A DNA stretch of 64,000 nucleotides from an uncultured Eubacteriales bacterium (GTDB lineage: Bacteria > Bacillota > Clostridia > Oscillospirales > QAMX01). The translations under genes were made by a program, and so were the position numbers. Of this stretch, positions 11,301 to 23,759 are shown in pieces. Each line of letters begins with the position of its first letter. The stretch's first letter is position 1. The stretch covers positions 62,001 to 126,000 of the forward strand of contig CAKTEH010000002.1 of NCBI GenBank assembly GCA_934546935.1. Reading direction: 5' to 3'. A model generated the notes under the pieces. It was given only the letters and a program-made list of their open reading frames with translations, searched no databases and had not been told where the DNA came from.

Positions 11301-11913
11301 TGCGGACTTTCTTCTGTCCGGAAGCCTCGCGCAGTTCTGCGCGCAGCTCCTCGCTGGTTTTTTCCAGGTCAATTTCTGCCAGCAGCTCGCGGATCGCTTC
11401 AGCGCCCATCCCGGCTTTAAAGTCATCCTCATAACGCTCACGCATATCCGCGTATTCACGTTCAGAAAGGATTTGCTTTTTCATCAGCGGCGTCTGGCCC
11501 GGGTCGATTACAATATAAGAAGCAAAGTACAGCACCTTTTCCAACAGGCGCGGGCTCATATTCAAAATCAGGCCCATGCGGGACGGGATCCCGCGGAAAT
11601 ACCAGATATGGGAAACGGGAGCTGCCAGCTCAATATGGCCCATACGTTCGCGGCGAACCTTCTTCTGGGTAACCTCAACACCGCAGCGATCGCAGATCTT
11701 GCCTTTATAACGGACTTTTTTATATTTTCCGCAGTGGCATTCCCAGTCTTTCGTCGGCCCGAAGATGCGCTCGCAGAACAGGCCGTCGCGTTCGGGCTTC
11801 AACGTGCGGTAATTGATGGTTTCCGGCTTTTTCACCTCGCCGTAAGACCACTGGCGGATCTTTTCCGGGGAGGCCAAGCCTATCTTGATCGAATCAAAGC
11901 TCTGATATGCCAT
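8368..11913 (-). CDS. rpoC: DNA-directed RNA polymerase beta-prime subunit
   Basis: A 1181-residue catalytic subunit. The N-terminal zinc finger (CHCGKYKK followed by CDRCGVEV) is near residues 59-79. [12 protein letters not shown] carries the three Asp that bind the active-site Mg. The second zinc cluster is [11 protein letters not shown]. The trigger-loop region ([20 protein letters not shown]) is intact. Length is typical for Firmicutes that lack large lineage insertions. ATG 11913 lies 14 bases after the rpoB stop, behind AAAGGAG, so the two are translated from one transcript. Confidence 0.98.
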   Translation of the reverse strand: [1181 protein letters not shown]

Positions 11914-11927
11914 TTACCTGCGCTCCT

Positions 11928-15620
<3,693 letters not shown>

Positions 15621-15794
15621 TGGCTATTCTCCACTCCAGTTCTTATTCGTCGCGCCAAACGCCCGGCGCTGTTGTCAAATTATTGTTTTCCCACTTGTTT
15701 TTTTCAGGCAAACGCAGTATAATCATGCTATGGGGAAGTATGTGTGCTGTATACATGGCTCAGATACGCATAACAACACATTATAAGGATATTT

Positions 15795-15823
15795 ATTATA
15801 GCACAAAAAACATGTGGGGGCAA
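15795..15823 (-). promoter_or_regulatory. extended -10 promoter for rpoBC
   Basis: Minus-strand TTGCCC (15818-15823), 17-base spacer ending TGTGC, TATAAT (15795-15800). The TG immediately upstream of the -10 box makes it an extended promoter. The resulting leader is about 170 bases. A second TATAAT (15780-15785) has no good -35 partner. Confidence 0.7.
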
Positions 15824-16088
15824 TTGGTTTTTTGCCCATTTGCATTGTTTTTGTGTTTATTTTTTTGTCCATTTTCCCAAACCCAACCGTTTTTTCACGA
15901 AAATGCCGTTCCTATGCCAAAACCCGGGCTGCACGTCTTTGTATATAAAGCATATAGCGCAAACCCAGGGTGCTTTACCGGTGTGCTTTGGCAGCGCACA
16001 AGCAGGAGCACATCGGAAGATTCGGCAAATACAACAAAATCTCGGCGATTTGCCCTTTTTATTCGTCAATCAGTCAAGCGCTTTTCTC
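15824..16088. other. AT-rich divergent intergenic region between rpoB and serC
   Basis: About 265 bases between the two divergent promoters. Short frames exist on both strands, but none has a ribosome binding site or a protein-like composition. The stretch near 15835-15890 is rich in T and A runs. I see no tRNA, riboswitch or T-box motif here. Confidence 0.6.
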
Positions 16089-16118
16089 TTGATTTAATGT
16101 CGTAAAGCGATATATAAT
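16089..16118 (+). promoter_or_regulatory. promoter for serC-serA
   Basis: TTGATT (16089-16094), 18-base spacer, TATAAT (16113-16118). A second TATAAT at 16124-16129 follows immediately. The leader before serC is about 75 bases and holds no T-box specifier or antiterminator pattern. Confidence 0.55.
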
Positions 16119-16198
16119 AAATATATAATGGATATGCATCTGTACGCATACCGACTGCAGGTCTTTACTGTATGCATAAACTAGGGAGGAACCTGAAA

Positions 16199-17269
16199 AT
16201 GCGAGTCTATAACTTCTCCGCCGGCCCATCCATGCTTCCGCTTCCGGTGCTCACACGCGCCGCTGCCGAAATGACCGATTATGAAGGCAGCGGGATGTCT
16301 GTCATGGAGATGAGCCATCGCTCCAAGGTCTATCAGGGAATTATCGACAGCGCGCAGTCGCTGCTGCGCCGTGTTATGAACATTCCCGATGAATATGAAA
16401 TCCTGTTCATGCAGGGCGGCGCAAGCCAGCAGTTCGCCTGTGTCCCGCTCAACCTGATGAAAACAGGCGCAAGCTATGCCGTAACCGGGAATTTCTCGAA
16501 AAAAGCTTATCAGGAAGCGCAGAGATTTGGCTCCGCCCACCTTGCCGCAGACAATTCCGAAGGCGGCTTCGCCCGCATCCCCCGCCAGGACGAACTGAAT
16601 GTCGCCCCGGGTTCCGATTATTTCCATATCTGCTTCAATAATACTGTATACGGGACAAAATGGGATTATATCCCGGAGGTTTCCTGCCCGATCGTTGCCG
16701 ACATGAGCTCATCCATCCTTTCTGAGCCGGTGGACGTCTCCAAATTCGGCCTGATCTACGCAGGCGCACAGAAAAACATGGCGCCCGCAGGACTGACCGT
16801 AGTCATCATTCGCCGCAGTCTCCTTGGACAGGCGCGCCCGGAAACGCCCACGATGCTTGACTATAAAACCCACGCCGATGCCGGCAGCATGTACAACACG
16901 CCGCCGACCTATCAGATTTATATCCTGAAGCTTGTGCTTGAATGGATCGAAGGTCTTGGCGGACTGGAAGGCATGGCCGAAATCAACCGTAAAAAAGCTA
17001 AAATCCTGTATGATTATCTGGACAATTCTTCCTTCTACATTGCCCGTTCCGACCGCGGCAACCGCTCTATGATGAACGTAACCTACCGTACCCCCACCCC
17101 GGAATTGGATGCCAAATTTGTCGCCGAAAGCCTGGAACTGGGCTTCCAGAACCTCAAAGGCTACCGGGCCGCGGGCGGCATCCGCGCATCTATCTATAAT
17201 GCCATGCCGGTCGAAGGGGTTGAAGCGCTGGTCGATTTCATGGGCCGCTTCGAACGGGAAAATGCATAA
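16199..17269 (+). CDS. serC: phosphoserine aminotransferase
   Basis: A 356-residue PLP enzyme that converts 3-phosphohydroxypyruvate plus glutamate to phosphoserine. The frame is open from 16172, but ATG 16199 follows AGGGAGG and yields the classic start MRVYNFSAGPSMLP. Other signatures are FMQGGASQQFACVP, the phosphate-site ADMSSSI and the PLP lysine in YAGAQKNMAPAG. Length matches the family (about 360). serA follows 15 bases later, so the first two steps of serine synthesis are co-transcribed; serB is not in the window. Confidence 0.97.
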   Translation: MRVYNFSAGPSMLPLPVLTRAAAEMTDYEGSGMSVMEMSHRSKVYQGIIDSAQSLLRRVMNIPDEYEILFMQGGASQQFACVPLNLMKTGASYAVTGNFSKKAYQEAQRFGSAHLAADNSEGGFARIPRQDELNVAPGSDYFHICFNNTVYGTKWDYIPEVSCPIVADMSSSILSEPVDVSKFGLIYAGAQKNMAPAGLTVVIIRRSLLGQARPETPTMLDYKTHADAGSMYNTPPTYQIYILKLVLEWIEGLGGLEGMAEINRKKAKILYDYLDNSSFYIARSDRGNRSMMNVTYRTPTPELDAKFVAESLELGFQNLKGYRAAGGIRASIYNAMPVEGVEALVDFMGRFERENA

Positions 17270-17284
17270 GGAGGAACATCTGTT

Positions 17285-18436
17285 ATGTATAACATCAGCC
17301 TTTTAAATAAGATTTCCCCCGCCGGACTTGCCTATCTGGATCCGCAATGCCAGGTTTCCGACCATGCCCCTAACGGCATTATCGTGCGCTCGGCAGATAT
17401 GGCAGACTATAATTTCAACCCTGAGCTTTATGCCATCGCACGCGCGGGCGCAGGCTATAACAATATCCCTGTCGACGCATGCAGCGAAAAGGGTATCGTC
17501 GTCTTCAATACCCCGGGTGCCAACGCAAACGCCGTGCGTGAGCTGGCGCTGTGCGCGCTGCTGCTTTCTTCCCGACGCATCGTCGAAGCCGTCGACTGGT
17601 GCAAAGCGCTTGCCGGAGATGCAGATGCGCTGAAAAAAGTAGAAAAAGGCAAAAGCCAGTTTATCGGCCCGGAAATTGCCGGGAAGACCCTGGGCGTGAT
17701 CGGGTTAGGCCGTGTCGGCGTACTTGTCGCCAACGCGGCAGTAGATCTGGGCATGAATGTGCTGGGTTACGACCCTTATCTTTCCGTCCAGAGCGCATGG
17801 AGCCTTGCCCGCCGCATCCGCCGCGCAGAAAGCTATGACGAGATTTATGAAAATTGCGATTATATTTCCGTACACGCCCCGCTGACCCCGGAAACCCAGG
17901 ATCTGATCTGCACCGCCACCCTGGCGAAAATGAAATATGGCGTGCGCATTATTAACCTTGCCCGCGGAGGGCTGGTCAACAATGCCGATATAAAAGAGGC
18001 GCTTGCATCGGGGAAGGTGGCCAAATACGTTACCGACTTCCCTACCGGCGATATTATCGGCTTTGAAAACGTCATCGCAATGCCGCATCTCGGCGCTTCG
18101 ACGCCGGAGAGCGAGGAAAACTGCGCCGTAATGGCCTCGCAGCAGATTTCCGATTTCCTGCTTACAGGCAACATTACAAATTCTGTCAATTTCCCGCAGA
18201 CGGTCCAGCCGATGAACACAAATTTCCGCATTACCGTCCTTCATCGCAATATTCCCAACGTCATTTCCTTCGTCACCGGCATCATCGGTGCACAGGGGAT
18301 CAATATTGAACACCTCTACACTTCTTCCCGCGGCGCCTACGCCTATATGATGATCGATACCAACACCCAGCCTGATGATGAATGCATTGAAAAATTGAAG
18401 CAAAACGATGGCATTCTTCGTGTGCGTGTGATATAA
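17285..18436 (+). CDS. serA: D-3-phosphoglycerate dehydrogenase (short ACT form)
   Basis: A 383-residue NAD-dependent dehydrogenase for the first step of serine synthesis. The Rossmann motif GVIGLGRVGVLVANAA lies near residue 140. RGGLVNNADIKEAL supplies the catalytic Arg region and the His is in MPHLGAST. A C-terminal ACT domain (about 310-383) probably binds serine for feedback control. It lacks the long intervening domain of type I enzymes. The N-terminal catalytic half is shorter than in B. subtilis SerA, as is usual for clostridial short forms. ATG 17285 follows AAGGAGG. Confidence 0.95.
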   Translation: MYNISLLNKISPAGLAYLDPQCQVSDHAPNGIIVRSADMADYNFNPELYAIARAGAGYNNIPVDACSEKGIVVFNTPGANANAVRELALCALLLSSRRIVEAVDWCKALAGDADALKKVEKGKSQFIGPEIAGKTLGVIGLGRVGVLVANAAVDLGMNVLGYDPYLSVQSAWSLARRIRRAESYDEIYENCDYISVHAPLTPETQDLICTATLAKMKYGVRIINLARGGLVNNADIKEALASGKVAKYVTDFPTGDIIGFENVIAMPHLGASTPESEENCAVMASQQISDFLLTGNITNSVNFPQTVQPMNTNFRITVLHRNIPNVISFVTGIIGAQGINIEHLYTSSRGAYAYMMIDTNTQPDDECIEKLKQNDGILRVRVI

Positions 18437-18454
18437 TCCGGATATGGGAACTTA

Positions 18455-18485
18455 TCCCTCGGCCGCAGGCCCTGCGGCCGAGGGA
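18455..18485 (+). terminator. long GC-rich hairpin after serA
   Basis: TCCCTCGGCCGCAGG and CCTGCGGCCGAGGGA form a 15-bp arm pair around a single C. The following TTGCCATATTTC is only weakly T-rich, so this could be a leaky terminator before the phosphohexomutase. Confidence 0.55.
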
Positions 18486-18520
18486 TTGCCATATTTCAAC
18501 GATTTTGACGGAGGGATTTT

Positions 18521-20251
18521 ATGCGTTATCAGGACGAATATCAAAAATGGCTCGCAAGCCCTGCGCTTTCCAGCGCGCAGCGCGCTGAGCTCGACTCCAT
18601 CGCAGGCAACGAAACGGAAATCGAAGACCGCTTCTATGCCCCCCTTGCCTTCGGCACTGCCGGGCTGCGCGGGGTACTGGGTATGGGCACCAACCGCATG
18701 AATGTCTTTGTCGTGCGCCAGGCCACGCAGGCCATTGCCTCTATGATCTGTGATCTCGGGGAAAACGCGCGCAAAAAGGGAGTTGCCATCGCTTATGACC
18801 CGCGCCACGGCAGCCGCGAATTCGCCGAAGCCGCGGCCGGCGTCTGTGCAGCCGCAGGCATACAGGCCTATATCTTTGATGACATCCGGCCAACGCCGGA
18901 GCTTTCCTTTGCCGTGCGTCACCTCGGCTGTATCGCCGGCATCAACATCACCGCAAGCCATAACCCGGCGCAATACAACGGCTATAAAGCTTACTGGTCT
19001 GACGGGGCGCAGCTGCCCACCCGCGAATCCGACATCGTCTCCAGCATTATCAAAACCATTGATATTTTTGACGGCGTACGCTTTGTTCCTTTCGACGAAG
19101 GCGTCGCTTCCGGCCTGATCCGTGTCATCGGCCGTGATGTCGACGAACCGTATCTCAACTATGTCCTGTCCTTGGTTCATGATCCCGAAACAGTCGCGCA
19201 AAGCGATATGCTTGTCATCTACTCCCCCTTCCATGGTGCAGGCTATAAGCTTGTTCCCGAAGCGCTTGGGCGCATCGGCGTAAAAAAGCTCGTCTGTGAG
19301 CCGCGCCAGTCTATTCCCGATGGCGATTTCCCCACTGTTAAAAGCCCAAACCCGCAGGACATCGAGGGATTTGCCGATTCCATCACCCTCGCCCGTGAGC
19401 AAAACGCCGACCTGATCATCGGCACAGACCCCGACGCCGACCGCCTTGCTGCCGTCGCGCGCGATGCCGACGGTGAATTCCGTGCACTGACCGGCAACCA
19501 GCTTGGCTGCCTGCTTTTGGAGCATGTTATCAATGTCCGTCGTGAAAAAGGCCTTATGCCTGCGCATCCGGCAATGATCAAGAGCATCGTCTCCACCGAC
19601 ATGGCCCGGGTTATTGCCGAAAAAAACGGCGTCTTCTGCGCGGATGTATTCACCGGATTTAAAAATATCGCCGAAAAAATTGCCGAATTCGAAAAAGACA
19701 GCACATATGAAATGATTTTTGCATTCGAGGAGTCCAACGGCTATATGTCCGGCTCCGGCTGCCGCGATAAAGACGGCGTCAACGCAGCACTGCTGACAGT
19801 AGAAATGGCGGCGCGTTACCGCGCGCGCGGCATGACCCTGCACGACGGTCTGCGTGAGCTGTACGCCAAATATGGCTGTTACCGTGAGGAAACGCTTAAT
19901 TTCGTTATGCCCGGCATAGACGGGCTTGCCGATATGAAAAAGCTGATGGCTTCACTGCACCAAAATCCGCCGGCAACACTTGGCAGCTATCCTGTCGAGA
20001 CCGTCGTTGATTATCTTTCCGGCGTCTCGACGCAGCTTGCTTCCGGCGAAAGTACAAAAATCGCGCTGTCCGGCTCCGACGTCATCTGCCTGCGTACGCC
20101 ACAGGGCGACAGCTTTGTCATCCGGCCCTCCGGCACCGAGCCAAAAGTGCGCAATTATATCATGATTTCCGGTCCTGATGCGGACGCTTGCGCCAAAAAA
20201 GCTGAAATTTTCCTTTCCGCCGCACAAAAAATCATGGAAAACAAAGGATAA
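18521..20251 (+). CDS. phosphoglucomutase/phosphomannomutase
   Basis: A 576-residue alpha-D-phosphohexomutase. The phosphoserine loop is TASHNPAQYNG (about residue 145), the metal loop is GTDPDADR, the sugar loop is FAFEESNGYMSG, and the phosphate-binding loop is RPSGTEPKVRNY. Order and length match the PgcA-type enzymes of Firmicutes that interconvert glucose-1-P and glucose-6-P (or mannose phosphates). ATG 18521 follows CGGAGGG. It sits between serine synthesis and an MFS transporter; no functional coupling is evident. Glucose versus mannose preference cannot be read from the sequence. Confidence 0.93.
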   Translation: MRYQDEYQKWLASPALSSAQRAELDSIAGNETEIEDRFYAPLAFGTAGLRGVLGMGTNRMNVFVVRQATQAIASMICDLGENARKKGVAIAYDPRHGSREFAEAAAGVCAAAGIQAYIFDDIRPTPELSFAVRHLGCIAGINITASHNPAQYNGYKAYWSDGAQLPTRESDIVSSIIKTIDIFDGVRFVPFDEGVASGLIRVIGRDVDEPYLNYVLSLVHDPETVAQSDMLVIYSPFHGAGYKLVPEALGRIGVKKLVCEPRQSIPDGDFPTVKSPNPQDIEGFADSITLAREQNADLIIGTDPDADRLAAVARDADGEFRALTGNQLGCLLLEHVINVRREKGLMPAHPAMIKSIVSTDMARVIAEKNGVFCADVFTGFKNIAEKIAEFEKDSTYEMIFAFEESNGYMSGSGCRDKDGVNAALLTVEMAARYRARGMTLHDGLRELYAKYGCYREETLNFVMPGIDGLADMKKLMASLHQNPPATLGSYPVETVVDYLSGVSTQLASGESTKIALSGSDVICLRTPQGDSFVIRPSGTEPKVRNYIMISGPDADACAKKAEIFLSAAQKIMENKG

Positions 20252-20260
20252 CTCCATGCT

Positions 20261-21493
20261 ATGCACTTAACCTACAAACATACAAAAATTGCCTGCTACT
20301 GCGGCTATGTAGTACAGGCAGTCATCGTCAATCTTCCGCCGCTGCTTTTTGTCCTGTTTCAGAAAAATTATGGCATCTCCAACGAACAGCTTGGGCGGCT
20401 GGTTTTACTGTGCTTCCTGACGCAGTTGGCTGTCGACCTGGCCGCTGGGATTTTCGCTGAGCGCATCGGCATCCGCCGCTGTATCCTTGCCGCACATATT
20501 TTCGCAGCGCTCGGGCTTACACTGCTGGGCATACTGCCCGGCCTGCTTTCCACAGCGCCGTATACGGCGTTGGTTATCCCGACGCTGCTGTATTCTGTCG
20601 GCGCCGGCTTTATTGAAGTAATCATCAGCCCGACGATTGAGGCCCTGCCCGGCGACGGGAAATCCGCCTCTATGAGTATCCTGCATTCCTTTTACTGCTG
20701 GGGGCAGATGGGAGCGGTGTTGCTCTCTACCCTCTTCCTGCTGGCCTTTGGGCAGCAGCGCTGGTACCTTCTCCCAATTTTATGGGCCCTCGTACCGGCA
20801 TGCAACTGTGCGCTGTTCCTGCGTGTGCCGCTGGCGCCGCCTCAACCCCAGGAAACGCTGGCAACCCTCAGGGAAATTTTCTCATCCCGGACGCTCCGGC
20901 TGTGCTTCGCCGTCATGCTTTGCGCGGGAGCAAGCGAGCTTGCCATGTCGCAATGGGCCTCCATGTTTGCCGAGCAGGCCCTTGGCGTTACAAAGGCCGT
21001 CGGGGATTTGGCCGGGCCCTGCCTTTTTGCCCTGCTGATGGGTCTGACAAGGGCTTTTGGCTGCCGTTTGTCTGAAAAGCTTGATTTTACCGGCGTACTG
21101 CTTATAAGCGCCGGCCTATGCATTATTTGTTATCTGACTGCGGTATTTTCTGGCTCAAGCGCGCTTTCCCTGCTCGGCTGTGCCGCAACCGGCATGTCCA
21201 TTGCCCTGATGTGGCCGACTACGCTGAGCCTGGCCGCCAACCGTTATCCGAACGGCGGGACGCGGATGTTTGCGCTGCTTGCCATGTTCGGCGACCTGGG
21301 CTGTTCGCTCGGCCCCTGGCTGACCGGTTTTGTCTCCGACCGCGCCACACAGATACCCGCGCTGGCGGAACACTTTCGTACGCTTTCCCCTACGCAGCTT
21401 GGCCTGAAAGCGGGCCTTCTGGCCGCCGTTATTTTTCCTGCGGCAATGGCCGTCTGTCTTCTGGGCATCCGCAAAGCACGCACAAAAACCTGA
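20261..21493 (+). CDS. MFS transporter
   Basis: A 410-residue membrane protein with about 12 hydrophobic segments in two halves split near residue 195-205. The loop 2-3 region AGIFAERIGIRRCI fits the MFS G-x-x-x-D/E-R-x-G-R-R/K signature. PTIEALPGDGKSASMSILHSFY after helix 4-5 recalls the FucP/YfkF-type sugar or multidrug group. Only ten bases separate it from the mutase, suggesting one transcript. The ribosome binding site (AAGGA) is 12 bases from the ATG, rather far. Substrate is unknown; a sugar is a guess from the neighbour. Confidence 0.85.
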   Translation: MHLTYKHTKIACYCGYVVQAVIVNLPPLLFVLFQKNYGISNEQLGRLVLLCFLTQLAVDLAAGIFAERIGIRRCILAAHIFAALGLTLLGILPGLLSTAPYTALVIPTLLYSVGAGFIEVIISPTIEALPGDGKSASMSILHSFYCWGQMGAVLLSTLFLLAFGQQRWYLLPILWALVPACNCALFLRVPLAPPQPQETLATLREIFSSRTLRLCFAVMLCAGASELAMSQWASMFAEQALGVTKAVGDLAGPCLFALLMGLTRAFGCRLSEKLDFTGVLLISAGLCIICYLTAVFSGSSALSLLGCAATGMSIALMWPTTLSLAANRYPNGGTRMFALLAMFGDLGCSLGPWLTGFVSDRATQIPALAEHFRTLSPTQLGLKAGLLAAVIFPAAMAVCLLGIRKARTKT

Positions 21494-21764
21494 ATCCCCC
21501 TCGAACCCTGATTTTGCCTGAAAGGACGCCCTGCCTTTCAGGCAAAATTCTTCTCTGGCTGTATCCGCCCGCCCTGCGGCGTATCCGGCCCCGCCCACAG
21601 GACAGATCCCTTCCGCAGCGCGTTTGCTGCAGCGCACAAAAGCACGGAAAGCCTCGGCCCTTCTGAAAAATGGAAGCCCCCGGTTTTTTATCCTGTGAAA
21701 CAGAAGACGCGTTATTTTTTGTCATAAATTTGAAGTGGAATCGTATGTTTATTCGATTTTCCTC
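21494..21764. other. GC-rich non-coding stretch, possible interspersed repeat
   Basis: Between the MFS stop and the dxs promoter there is about 270 bases. Frames on both strands stay open through part of it, but they lack ribosome binding sites and overlap the MFS gene. It contains the hairpin at 21511-21548 and then GC-rich sequence to about 21690. It has the look of a dispersed intergenic element; I cannot test this within one window. Confidence 0.4.
21511..21548. terminator. 15-bp hairpin after the MFS gene
   Basis: ATTTTGCCTGAAAGG, 8-base loop, CCTTTCAGGCAAAAT: fully complementary arms with A/T-rich ends followed by TCTTCTC. It fits an intrinsic terminator for the MFS transcript and is nearly symmetrical. 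Confidence 0.65.
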
Positions 21765-21793
21765 TTGAAATATTCAAAACAATCGTATAAAAT
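21765..21793 (+). promoter_or_regulatory. promoter for the dxs operon
   Basis: TTGAAA (21765-21770), 17-base spacer, TAAAAT (21788-21793), about 60 bases before dxs, in an AT-rich patch that contrasts with the GC-rich sequence upstream. Confidence 0.6.
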
Positions 21794-21852
21794 AAAATTA
21801 CGTCCTGGCAACGGCGTTATCGTACGCCGCCGCTTTCTATGGGGGTATATTT

Positions 21853-23730
21853 TTGTATCCATATCTTGATCTGATCCAAAGCCCGTCCGACCTGCCCAAG
21901 CTCGACGCAGCACAACTCGACGGGCTTTGCCGCGATATCAGGCAGTTTTTGATCGATAAAGTCTCCACGACCGGCGGTCACCTTGCTTCAAACCTCGGTA
22001 TCGTCGAATTGACCATCGCAATCCACTTAGAATTTGACACTGCGCGCGACCGGTTGGTTTTTGACGTGGGGCATCAGTGCTATGTGCACAAACTTTTAAC
22101 CGGACGCCGCGCGGGTTTTGATACCCTGCGCCGATTTGGTGGCATGGCAGGCTTTCCCAAACCCGAAGAAAGCATCCACGACGCCTGTATCGCCGGGCAC
22201 GCCTCCAATTCCGTCTCTGTTGCCACAGGCATGGCCCGTGCACGCACGGCGCTCGGGGAAGATTACCATATCCTCTCCCTCATCGGCGACGGCGCGCTTT
22301 CAGGCGGCATGGCTTATGAGGCGCTTAATGATGCCGGTCGTTCCGGAGAGCCTCTGATCGTCATCTTAAACGACAATGGGATGTCGATTTCCAGAAACGT
22401 TGGGGCGCTTGCCCAGCATCTGGCAAAAATCCGTGTCAAGCCCTCCTACTCGCGCGCAAAGCTGCACGCAAAGCGCCTGCTTTCCCGCCTGCCTGGCGGC
22501 CAGACTTTTATCCGCGCTATCCATGAATTCAAGCAGCGTATGAAAAACATTCTGCTTCCTGGACTGTTTTTTGAAAATATGGGCTTTTTATATCTCGGTC
22601 CTGCCGACGGCCACAATATCGAAGATATCCGTGAATTGCTGCGCTATGCAAAGGCGCTGAAAAAGCCTGTGCTCATCCACGTCAAAACCATCAAGGGCAA
22701 GGGCTACCGCTTTTCCCAGGAGCATCCGGAAACCTTCCACGGCACGTCCGGTTTCAACGCCCGCACTGGCCGCAGCATCAGCCCGCACAGCTTCGGGTTT
22801 TCCGAGGCGTTCGGATCTGAACTATGCGCAATTGCCGCGCAGAATCCGCGCGTATTTGCAATCACCGCCGCAATGCCCGCAGGAACCGGGCTGAGCGAAT
22901 TTGCCTCGCGTTATCCATCGCGTTTCCTCGATGTCGGCATTGCCGAAGAACATGCTGTTGCTACGGCTGCAGGCATGGCCAAGCAGGGGCTTATTCCCGT
23001 ATGCGCAATTTACTCGACATTTCTCCAGCGCGCTTATGACCAGATTATTCATGACGTCGCCATAGACCGGCTGCACGTTATCTTCGCCGTAGACCGTGCC
23101 GGGATTTCCGGGGAAGATGGGGAAACGCACCAGGGCATATTCGACGCTGCATTTTTATGCGGTATTCCCGGCCTTACCGTATACACGCCGGCTTCCGCGC
23201 GCGAACTGCGCGCCGCGCTGCATCAGGCCATAGAACAGGAAGAAGGTCCGGCAGCAATCCGTTATCCCAAAAAAATCCCGGCGGATACAGGCCCGGACAG
23301 CGAAGGCGAGCCGGTCGTATATATCCGGCATGCGCAGCATCCAAAGCTTCTGCTCATCGGCTACGGCCCTTTGATTTCCAACCTCCTCGAAGCTGCCGGA
23401 ATCCTGGAAACCCAGGGGATTTGTTGTGAAGTTTTAAAACTTTTCAGGATTAATCCGCTTCCAGAGGACAGTATTTTAACCGCAGCCCTGCGGGCTGGTA
23501 CGGTTTTGATCGCCGAGGAATCCATCCCGGAGGGCAGTGTCGGGCAGCGTATCGCCGCCATGCTCGTCAATGCGCCAGTACGGGTTGCCATACGCAACTG
23601 CGCTGGCCACTTCCTCCCCTGCGGCGACATTGCCCAGCTGCGCAAAGCCTGCGGCCTTGACGCGCAGTCCATCGCCAAAAGCGCCGCCGCATTGCTGAAG
23701 GAAGATGCGCCGGCGTCCCCGGCATCCTGA
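21853..23730 (+). CDS. dxs: 1-deoxy-D-xylulose-5-phosphate synthase
   Basis: A 625-residue thiamine-diphosphate enzyme joining pyruvate and glyceraldehyde-3-P, the first step of the MEP isoprenoid pathway. Signatures are FDVGHQCYVHKLLTGR, the ThDP motif GDGALSGGMAYEALND and the transketolase-like DRAGISGEDGETHQGIFD, then LFRINPLP. Length fits the family. The start is TTG 21853, seven bases after GGGGG; no ATG or GTG start fits better. It heads the dxs-nadK-argR-recN run typical of Clostridia, but tlyA, usually between dxs and nadK, is absent here. Confidence 0.96.
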   Translation: MYPYLDLIQSPSDLPKLDAAQLDGLCRDIRQFLIDKVSTTGGHLASNLGIVELTIAIHLEFDTARDRLVFDVGHQCYVHKLLTGRRAGFDTLRRFGGMAGFPKPEESIHDACIAGHASNSVSVATGMARARTALGEDYHILSLIGDGALSGGMAYEALNDAGRSGEPLIVILNDNGMSISRNVGALAQHLAKIRVKPSYSRAKLHAKRLLSRLPGGQTFIRAIHEFKQRMKNILLPGLFFENMGFLYLGPADGHNIEDIRELLRYAKALKKPVLIHVKTIKGKGYRFSQEHPETFHGTSGFNARTGRSISPHSFGFSEAFGSELCAIAAQNPRVFAITAAMPAGTGLSEFASRYPSRFLDVGIAEEHAVATAAGMAKQGLIPVCAIYSTFLQRAYDQIIHDVAIDRLHVIFAVDRAGISGEDGETHQGIFDAAFLCGIPGLTVYTPASARELRAALHQAIEQEEGPAAIRYPKKIPADTGPDSEGEPVVYIRHAQHPKLLLIGYGPLISNLLEAAGILETQGICCEVLKLFRINPLPEDSILTAALRAGTVLIAEESIPEGSVGQRIAAMLVNAPVRVAIRNCAGHFLPCGDIAQLRKACGLDAQSIAKSAAALLKEDAPASPAS

Positions 23731-23759
23731 AATCTACGCATGAAAGCGGGAACCATTTT

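Noticed and set aside
15840..16097. Possible small plus-strand gene between rpoB and serC
   Set aside because: No ribosome binding site, Phe- and Cys-rich random-looking sequence in AT-rich intergenic DNA.
21118..21725. Open frames on both strands at the MFS 3-prime end
   Set aside because: They overlap the MFS gene, which has clear membrane helices and a domain match; the frames have low-complexity Arg/Gly/Cys composition and no ribosome binding site.
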